NCBI GenBank assembly: GCA_016702415.1
Contig: JADJEA010000025.1
Coordinates: 62,001 to 126,000, forward strand
Source of the DNA: Nostocoides sp.
Lineage (GTDB): Bacteria > Actinomycetota > Actinomycetes > Actinomycetales > Dermatophilaceae
DNA: 64,000 nt
Direction of reading: 5' to 3'
Position numbers and translations under genes: made by a program. Under the pieces are notes generated by a model. The model ran no database searches. It was not told the origin of the DNA and was given only the letters and a program-made list of their open reading frames with translations. Position 1 is the stretch's first letter. Every line of letters starts with the position of its first letter. Shown in pieces: positions 56,802 to 64,000 of this stretch.

Positions 56802-57803
56802 TCAGAGCCAGTCGCGGCGCCGAAACATCACATAGAGCCCACCCGAGAGCAACAGGATCAGCAGCAGGCTCATCCAAAGGCCCAAGGGTTTGGCGAACCC
56901 CGGATAGGGCACATTCTGGCCGAACCACCCGGTGATCGCCGTCGGGATGGCGATGATCGCACCCCAACCGGCGAGCTTCTTCATGATGACGTTGAGCCGC
57001 GAATCCTGCAGCGAGAGATTGGCTTCGAAGATCGTCGTGACGAGATCGCGCAGGGACTCGGTCCACTCGCTCGCACGGAGGACGTGGTCATAAAGATCGT
57101 CATACCAGTGATCGAGGTCGGAGCCGGTCCGCTCCCGGTGGCGCACCAAGGCATTGACGACCTCGCGCATCGGCAGCACGACCCGGCGCAGCCCGACGAG
57201 ATCCTTGCGGAAGCGATAGACCCGCTGGACGAACTCCGGGCCGGCCGGGCCGTCGACGAATAGTTCGTCCTCCAATTGTTCGATCTCGTCGTCGAGCCGC
57301 TGAATGGTCTCGAAGTGGCCGTCGACCACGGCGTCGAGGAGTCCGTGCAGGAGGGCGCCGACGCCGGCGCGCAGCAGGTCGGCGTTGTCGTTCCACCGCT
57401 GGACGAGCGGCGCCATGTCGAAGGAGTCGTCCAGGCGGATCGTCACCAGCATGTGCGGCAGCACCAAGCCCGAGATACGTTGCACGACAAGGCGATCCGT
57501 GTTCAGGAGAGACCCGGTCGGGGCGAGGTGGGCGGCATACACGGTGAAAAAGAGGTTTGGCCCGTGCCGGACGACCTTGGGCCGCTCGTGGTGGCTGAAG
57601 ATGTCGTCGATTGTCGTCGGGGCGAGATCGAGCCGCGCGCCCAATCCGGCAATGTCCCGCTCCGATGGACGCAGCAGGTCTACCCACGCCACCGACCCGT
57701 CGGTCCGCGCGATTCCCGCGATCTCGTCGGCGACGACGTCGTCATCGATGAGAACGCCATCACGCCAGGCCAGCCCCCGGACGGGGCAGTCGAGAGTGGT
57801 CAT
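56802..57803 (-). CDS. CorA-family divalent cation transporter with GQN in place of GMN
   Basis: 333 residues: a soluble N-terminal domain, a long stalk helix (DDEIEQLEDELF region) and two C-terminal transmembrane helices (GWGAIIAIPTAITGWFG and LWMSLLLILLLSGGLYVMF). The pore signature, normally GMN, reads GQN in WFGQNVPYPG. CorA channels move Mg2+ or Co2+; GxN variants may differ in selectivity. Its ATG overlaps the stop of the phosphatase gene. Intact. Confidence 0.9.
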   Translation of the reverse strand: MTTLDCPVRGLAWRDGVLIDDDVVADEIAGIARTDGSVAWVDLLRPSERDIAGLGARLDLAPTTIDDIFSHHERPKVVRHGPNLFFTVYAAHLAPTGSLLNTDRLVVQRISGLVLPHMLVTIRLDDSFDMAPLVQRWNDNADLLRAGVGALLHGLLDAVVDGHFETIQRLDDEIEQLEDELFVDGPAGPEFVQRVYRFRKDLVGLRRVVLPMREVVNALVRHRERTGSDLDHWYDDLYDHVLRASEWTESLRDLVTTIFEANLSLQDSRLNVIMKKLAGWGAIIAIPTAITGWFGQNVPYPGFAKPLGLWMSLLLILLLSGGLYVMFRRRDWL

Positions 57804-58279
57804 TCGCGGGGGGTGGCGTCGTCGGCGGGGCGGCCGGCATACCTAAGGGTGCCCGGGCTCGCCCAGTCGGGCAGGTCGATCACGGCGATCGCCGACGTCT
57901 TCAGGCGGACCCACTCGCCCGTCAACGCCTGGACGAGTTCCTCCATCGCGGGGTTGTGGCCGACGATGGCGAGGGTGGTCACCTCGGGAGCCGCGCGGAC
58001 GAGTTCGACGAGGTCCTCCCCCGCGAAGGTGTATGCCGCTTCGCTCGCCTCCGTCGGCACCTCGCCGCCGAGTTCGGCCGCGACCAGGTCCCAGGTCTCC
58101 CGGGCCCGCTGCGCCACTGAGACGATCGCGAGGTCGGGGACCAGCCCCTCCTCCCGCAACCACCGACCGGCCGCGGGAGCTTGCCGGCGGCCCCGCACCC
58201 CGACGGGACGATGGCGGTCGCCGACCGGGACATTCCAGTCCGACTTCGCGTGCCGGATGACGACGAGGGTGCGCGACAC
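57800..58279 (-). CDS. SixA-like histidine phosphatase
   Basis: 159 residues from GTG 58279 after AAGGAGGA. The catalytic RHG-type motif is VVIRHAKSDWN, and the second conserved His is in AIVGHNPAMEEL. This is the short branch of the histidine phosphatase superfamily typified by SixA, which removes phosphate from phosphohistidine proteins. It is coupled to the CorA gene by an ATGA overlap. Confidence 0.9.
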   Translation of the reverse strand: MSRTLVVIRHAKSDWNVPVGDRHRPVGVRGRRQAPAAGRWLREEGLVPDLAIVSVAQRARETWDLVAAELGGEVPTEASEAAYTFAGEDLVELVRAAPEVTTLAIVGHNPAMEELVQALTGEWVRLKTSAIAVIDLPDWASPGTLRYAGRPADDATPRE

Positions 58280-58307
58280 GGCTCCTCCTTGGGTCCTGTC
58301 GGCCAGG

Positions 58308-59066
58308 CTAATGGATCGATTGCAGAACCGCATGAGTCTCGAGCATCGCCGGGCCGTACCACGTCAGCAGCCGCCCCGACACCAACCGGGTCCGGACGCG
58401 AACGAACGACTCGGGACCGTCCGTCTCGGTGAACACATACGGCTCGTCGGGCAGCAGCACAAGATCGACCGTGCCCGGGTCGTCGATCGCCGCGAGGTCG
58501 ACGTGCGGGTAACGCGGCGAGCCGGCGAAGGCGTTGGCGAGACCGAGCCGCGCCAGCAGATCGCTGGTGTAGGTCCCGCCCCCGACGACCATCCACGGGT
58601 CCCGCCAGATCGGCACGGCCACCCGGGCGTATGCCGCGCGCCCACCCCCGCTCCACGCCTCTCGCGCCGCGACGAGCCACTGCGGATTCGCGCCCAGGAT
58701 CACGTCGAAAAGCCGCTCCATCGACCTCAGCGCCGACGGGACGTCGACGATGTCGGTCACCCACACCGGTATGCCGTCCGCCCGCAACCGCTCGATGTCA
58801 ACTCGGCGGTTCTCCTCCTTATTGGCGACGACGAGGTCGGGCCGTAACCCAGCGATTGACGCCCGGTCGGGGTTCTTCGTGCCCCGCACCCGGGCGACGT
58901 CGAGGCCAGCGGGGTGAGTGCACCAGTCGGTGGCCCCGACCAGCAGCCCGGGCGCGGAGGCCGCGAGGGCCTCGGTCAGGGAGGGGACGAGCGAGACGAC
59001 CCGCGCCGGGCGGGAGCGGAGGGGCACGGCATACCCCAGATCGTCGTAACGGGTCGGTGACGTCAT
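58308..59066 (-). CDS. Helical-backbone metal receptor (cobalamin/siderophore-binding-like)
   Basis: 252 residues from ATG 59066 after GGGAGGA. The fold is that of periplasmic binding proteins for vitamin B12 or iron complexes (ARVVSLVPSLTEALAASA, GTKNPDRASIAGLRPDLVVANKEEN, PVWVTDIVDV). There is no signal peptide or lipobox, so it is probably cytoplasmic or non-transport; such stand-alone proteins are common in actinobacteria. No permease genes are nearby. Ligand unknown. Confidence 0.82.
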   Translation of the reverse strand: MTSPTRYDDLGYAVPLRSRPARVVSLVPSLTEALAASAPGLLVGATDWCTHPAGLDVARVRGTKNPDRASIAGLRPDLVVANKEENRRVDIERLRADGIPVWVTDIVDVPSALRSMERLFDVILGANPQWLVAAREAWSGGGRAAYARVAVPIWRDPWMVVGGGTYTSDLLARLGLANAFAGSPRYPHVDLAAIDDPGTVDLVLLPDEPYVFTETDGPESFVRVRTRLVSGRLLTWYGPAMLETHAVLQSIH

Positions 59067-59310
59067 CGGTCGACCATCCTCCCAAACCACGCCCTCCCCA
59101 CCGCCACCATCCGCCACGGCCACACCCGCCCAGGAGCCGAATGAGACCTATTGCACTCCGGGAGGGGGTGCCGCTACCGACCGGTCACGGTCATGATGAA
59201 AAGGTCCACAGCGAGGACAAGCGTCGGGCCCCCTCACGGCTCCGCAAACCGCGCACGAGGGTCGAAGCCTGCAACCCCGCTGCCAATCGTCATCCGGCGG
59301 AGGCAGAGTG

Positions 59311-59466
59311 ATGAACGAGTTGTTGACAAAGCCCGATCTCGACATCGAGGCTGCCGCCGACTTCGACTGGGCGACTGGGGAGTTCGCCCCAGACCTACCC
59401 TTCGAATCCCCTGAGCTGTCGGGCTTCTTCCCGTCGCTCGACACGGGGGACGAGCCCACCAGCTAG
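59311..59466 (+). CDS. Small acidic protein (51 residues), unknown
   Basis: ATG 59311 follows GGCGGAGG at a good distance and the frame ends at TAG 59464-59466. The peptide is strongly acidic (about 11 Asp/Glu, very few basic residues), with an FDWATGEFAPDLPF centre and an SLDTGDEPTS tail; it has no Cys. I do not recognise it. It could be a small regulatory protein or the leader-like precursor of a modified peptide, but no modification enzyme is adjacent. The PFOR-like gene starts 85 bases later. Confidence 0.5.
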   Translation: MNELLTKPDLDIEAAADFDWATGEFAPDLPFESPELSGFFPSLDTGDEPTS

Positions 59467-59551
59467 GGCTCGACCGCGATCCCACACCCTGGGCCGCGGT
59501 GGCGCGCGGTCCACGAGCCCGGACCGAGAGGTCCGGTGAAGGACAATCTCA

Positions 59552-62500
59552 ATGACCGCAACAGCGAAGTACCCTGGCCTGCCCGCCGTCATCAACGGAA
59601 ATGGTGCCGTGGCTCAAGTGATGAGCCATGTGTGCGGCGGTGTGATCGGCTATCCCATCACCCCCTCGACCGAGATCTCGGAGCTCTACGAGGCCGCGCG
59701 CGCGGAGGGAGGTGTCAACGTCTGGGGCAAACACGCGTTCTTCTTCGAGCCGGAGGGTGAGCACTCGGCGCAATCCGGAGCCTTGGGCGCCGCCCTGACC
59801 GGCGGTCAGTTCATCTCCAACGCCTCCTCGAGCCAGGGCATCCTCTATGCGATGGAGTCCCACTACGTGACGGTGGGCAAGAAGATCGGCGGGTTCGTCC
59901 TCCAGGTCGCCGCCCGGGTCGTCTCCAAGCACTCCCTCAACGTCATGGCCGGCCACGACGACATCTATGCCCTCATGTCGTCCGGCTACACCATCCTCTT
60001 CGGTGCGAACCCGCAGGAGGCCGCCGACCTTGCTGCCATTGCTTACCGCGTCTCCTCGCTCTCCCTCATCCCGGTCGCCAACACCATGGACGGCTTCTCC
60101 ACCAGCCACATGCTCAGCGAAGCCCGGATGCCCGAGCCGGAGCTGCTGCGCGAGTACCTCGGTGACCCATCTGGCCGGATCGCGTGCCCGACCTTGGCCC
60201 AGGAAATGCTCTTCGGGGCCAAGGGCCGCGTCTTCCAGTTGCGCGGATTCTTGCGTCGGCACGCGCGCGACATCCCGGCCGACGACGTCGCCGCCCTCGA
60301 GGCTTTCCTGGAGGCCAAGGCCGACGAGATCGAGTCCGACAACGACGGCGCCCTGGTCGGTATGACGCTCTCCTGGCTCCCCGAGGATGTCCAGGGTCCG
60401 TGGCGTCGCCAGTGGGTCAACGCATGGGAGAAGGGGACCCGGCAACTGGTCCCCGCGCTCGTCGACGTCAACAACCCCGGCCTGACCGGCCCGGTCCAAA
60501 ACCAGCCCGACTTCCAGGCCGGCGCGGTCGACCACCGCACCCACTTCGCCTCCGCGATCCCGGCCCTGACCCGTCAGGCGATGGCGGAGTACTCCGCGCT
60601 GACCGGACGCACCTACAGCCCCATCCACACGTATGACGTCGAGGACGCCGACATCGTCATGCGATCGGCCTCGGCTCGGTCTGCGACGACGTCCGCGCAG
60701 TCCTGCCCTACCTGCGCGCGCAGGGGATCAAGGCCGGCCTGATCTCGGTCAAGCTCCTCCAGCCCTTCCCCGAGGCCGAGGTCGTCGCGGCCCTCGCCGG
60801 CAAGAAGGCCGTCACCGTCCTCGAGCGCTCCGACCAGACCGCCCTCACGTCGCTGGTCACCGCTGCGCTGTTCAAGGCGCAGCAGAATGTCACGACCGAG
60901 CGCCACCCCGGGATCCCCGGCCCTGACGCAGACGCCGCGCCTGACGACGGCGATCTTCGGTCTCGGTGGCCACGACCTCCAGCCACGCCACCTCATCGCC
61001 GCCTTCAAGGCGATGCAGGCGGAGCAGGAGGCCCCGCTGATCTATCTGGGCTCGCAGTTCTTCGACAAGACGCCCGACCCGCATATGGCGCAGATCCAGG
61101 AACGGTTGCGCACGGCATACCCCGAAACCGAACTCATGGCGCTCGAAACGGAGGCGAACCCGAATCTCCTTCCGCCCGAAGCGATGCGGATCCGGTTCCA
61201 CTCGGTCGGCGGCTACGGGACGATCGCGACCGGGAAACTGCTCACCGACATCCTCGCCGGCGTCCTCGGGATGCACAGCAAGGCGGCCCCGAAGTACGGC
61301 TCGGAGAAGTCCGGGGCGCCGACGAACTACTACATCACCCTCTCGCCCGACCCCATCCTCGTCACCAACGCCGAGTTGGAGGACGTCGAGGTCGTCATCT
61401 CTCCCGACCACAAGGCCTTCATCCACACCAACCCACTCAAGGGGCTGGCCGAGGGTGGCACCTTCATCCTCCAGTCCAGCTTGACACCGGAGGAGGTCTG
61501 GCGCGACCTGCCGCGCAACGCCCGCCAGACGATCCGGGACCGGAAGATCCGCTTCTTCGTCGTCGACGCGTTCACCGTCGCCAAGAAGCATGCGCCGATC
61601 CCCGAGCTCGAGACCCGGATGATGGGGATCGCGTTCATCGGTGCCGTCGCGGCCTATGTCGACCGCGTCGCCGCCGGTGCCTCGCGCGAGCAGATCCTCG
61701 AGCGGGTCCGCAAGCAACTGGAGAAGAAATTCGGGCGCAAGGGTGCCCAGATCGTCGACTCCAATATGGCGGTCATCCTTGACGGCATCGGGGCGACCCG
61801 TGAGGTCGACTACGACACCCCGGCCTTCCTCGAGATCGACGATCACCCCGCGCCGCGGCCGCTCCTGACCGTCGCCCTCTCGGCGGCCATGTGCCCGAGC
61901 ACCCGCGCCGAACGGACGAGCGGGCTGTTCGATCCGGCCTATTACGAGGACCTCATGGCCCGGCCGTTCCGCGAGGGCACGATCGGTGAGGCTCCCGGTC
62001 CTGCCGGGTGCCGGCCTGTTCATGCCTGCCGGCACGGCGGCGACCAAGGACAAGGGTCTCTTCCGGCGGGAGGTCCCGGAGTTCAACCCGGACATCTGCA
62101 CCGGCTGCATGGACTGCGCCCTGGTCTGCCCGGACGCGGCGATCCCCAACACGGTGCACGAGGTCCACGACCTGATCCTCACGGCGATCCGCGAGACGGA
62201 TGCGACGGAGGGGCAGAAGGACGCCTTGCGCCAGCAGGTCTACGGCATTGCCGAGCGGACCCGCGAGTCCCTGCGCCACCGTGAGGAGAAGCCCTTCCAC
62301 GAGATCGTCGCCGCGGCGGCGGCGAGCGCCGTCACGGACGAGCCCATGCGGCATACGGTGGAGAAGGTCGTCGCCAAACTGGCCGGATATCCGGTGGCAC
62401 GGACGCGGCCCTTCTTCGACTCGCCCGAGAAGGAGGTGCCCGGCTCCGGTGGTCTCTTTGCGGCCACCATCGACCCGTGGAAGTGCACCGGCTGCCTCGA

Positions 62501-64000
62501 GTGCGTCGAGGTCTGCGGACCGGGCGCCTTGACGATGCAGGAGCAGGACGCCACCGTCCTGGACACGCTGCAGCAGCGCTTCGCGTTCATGTCGGCCAAC
62601 CCCAACACCCCGGCCCGGTTCATCGAGGGCTCGGACAGCCCGGACGGCGACATCAAGCGCCTCATGCTCGACCACGCGAACTTCTGGGCAACCACCGGCG
62701 GTCACGGCGGCTGCCGCGGCTGCGGTGAGGTCACGGCGATCCGGCTGGTCATGTCGACCTCCCACGCGCTCGGCGAGCGCCGCCGCAAGACCCACATCAC
62801 GGACCTCACCGGGCTGATCGACCGGCTCTATGCCAAGGCGTCGACCGTGGACTCCGACGAGCGGCGCACCCGCATCAACGACGCGATCCGCGTGCTCGAG
62901 CGGCGCCTCTATCTCCAAGAGGGTGGCCCCACGGGCAATGGCCCGGCGTCGACGATCATCGCCAATGCGACCGGCTGCAGCAGCGTCTACGCCTCGACGA
63001 TGCCCTACAACCCCTATATCGACCCGTGGGTCAACAGCCTCTTCCAGGACGCCCAGCCGCTGGCCAAGGGCATCTTCGAAGGGACCGCGGCCCAGGCCGT
63101 CGCCGACGTCAAGGCGCTGCGCGTCGCCGAGTTGGAGCTGACCGACAGCTACGACCCGGCCACCCACGACCGCCCGTTGTCGATGCTCACCTGGGGCCAG
63201 TTCACCAAGAAGGAACTAGACCTCCTGCCGACGATCCTGACCATCGGAGGGGACGGCGCGTCATACGACATCGGGTTCGGCGCGATGTCGCGAATCCTCG
63301 CCTCCGACACCCCGATCAAGGTCATGGTGCTCAACTCCGGGGTCTACTCCAACACCGGCGGACAGGCCTCGACCGCAAGCCTGACGGCGCAGGACTCCGA
63401 CCTCTCCCGGTTCGGGTCGGCGCACGACGGCAAGCACGAGTCCCGCAAGGAACTCGGGCTCCTCGCCTCCTTCCACCCCGGGGTCTTCGTCTGCGCGACG
63501 AGCACCGCCATCCAGGGTCACTTCCTCGTCAACGCGATGGAGTTCCTCCGGTATGGCGATGCCCCCGCCGTCCTCGATATCTACACTCCGTGCGGCTCCG
63601 AGCACGGGATCTCCGAGGACGCCTCGGCCGCCCGCGCGCGGCTGGCCGTCGAGAGCCGGATGAATCCCGTGTTCGTCCACGACCCGCGGCGGGGCTCGAC
63701 CCTGCACGACTGGTTCTCCCTCGACGGCAATCCCGACGTCGACAAGACGTGGACGACGACCGATCTCGCCTACAAGGACGACAGCGGCGCGATCCAGTTG
63801 ATGAAGGCGGCGCTGACTCCGGCCGAGTTCGCCTTGGGCGAGACCAGGTTCCGCAAGCAGTTCCATCGGCTGCCGGCGGATCTCGAGCCGGTCGCGGTGC
63901 TCATGGCCGACTATGTCGAGTTGCCGAAGGAGCAGCAGGCGACCCGGATCCCGTTCATCTGGGCCACCGACGACGACCAGCGGCTCATCAAGGTCCAGTG
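59552..64000 (+). pseudogene. nifJ: Pyruvate:ferredoxin oxidoreductase-like fusion protein, partial and frame broken
   Basis: One gene in several frames, running off the right edge. From ATG 59552: 2-oxoacid oxidoreductase alpha domain (VIGYPITPSTEISELYE), shift near 60660; domain II (LLQPFPEAEVVAAL), shift near 60917; gamma domain (FHSVGGYGTIATGKLLTD), shift near 61995; then a ferredoxin domain with CTGCMDCALVCPDAAI and CTGCLECVEVCGPGAL; then the TPP domain (GCRGCGEVTAIR, IGGDGASYDIGFGAMSRIL). The enzyme decarboxylates pyruvate oxidatively to acetyl-CoA with reduction of ferredoxin or flavodoxin. More than 1,480 residues are visible, against about 1,170-1,200 for typical NifJ, so this is a longer variant. 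Three one-base shifts suggest sequence error. Confidence 0.85.

Noticed and set aside
1..64000. tRNA or rRNA genes
   Set aside because: I looked for conserved tRNA arm and CCA patterns and for rRNA landmarks and saw none.

Overview
The window is high-GC DNA that reads as the chromosome of an actinobacterium. The gene set, the very short intergenic gaps, the GTG starts and a strongly enriched octamer (GTATGCCG / CGGCATAC) suggest a relative of Intrasporangiaceae such as Tetrasphaera; this placement is inference and no rRNA or tRNA gene is present to confirm it.

Bases 1-4,490 form a small accessory stretch: an unknown protein coupled to a PIN-domain toxin-like protein, a frameshifted excisionase-type antitoxin, a type I methylase (HsdM) without visible HsdS or HsdR, and a VOC-fold protein. 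Bases 4,493-22,564 are essentially one enormous type I-E CRISPR array, about 196 repeats by my manual count. It reads on the minus strand from a leader end next to cas2. Three insertion sequences have split it into four segments: an IS21-type element inside a repeat (5-bp target duplication), an IS256-type element inside a repeat, and a second IS21-type element inside a spacer (6-bp target duplication). The array also holds blocks of variant repeats, an internal 183-bp tandem duplication, and many spacer pairs taken from the same or diverged protospacers.

Bases 22,583-31,660 carry the complete I-E cas operon on the minus strand (cas3, cse1, cse2, cas7e, cas5e, cas6e, cas1, cas2). The cas3-cse1 gap holds the most interesting element of the window. 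A degenerate repeat-spacer-repeat unit on the plus strand has an intact-looking crRNA 5' handle and a 32-nt pseudo-spacer. That pseudo-spacer matches, next to an AAG PAM, the DNA just upstream of cse1 with mismatches at positions 6, 11 and 12 of the first 17. This is the layout of the CreR/CreA class of cas-regulating RNAs, in which Cascade would use the RNA to repress its own operon.

From 31.9 kb to the end the content is ordinary backbone metabolism: a DsrE protein and tautomerase divergent from a LuxR-type ATPase regulator; a MerR-ABC exporter operon; acyl-CoA ligases; a PLP carbon-carbon lyase with an FGGY kinase; an acetyltransferase/enolase-superfamily pair; a cyclic-2,3-diphosphoglycerate-synthetase-like GTPase; an alpha-glucosidase; a CsoR-controlled copper operon; CorA; a SixA-like phosphatase; a metal-receptor protein; and a very long pyruvate:ferredoxin-oxidoreductase-like gene that runs off the right edge. 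An oxygen-sensitive PFOR suggests facultative fermentative life.

Single-base indels break at least nine otherwise well conserved genes, mostly at G or C runs. This looks more like uncorrected long-read sequence error than real gene decay, so 'pseudogene' calls here mean 'frame broken in this sequence'.
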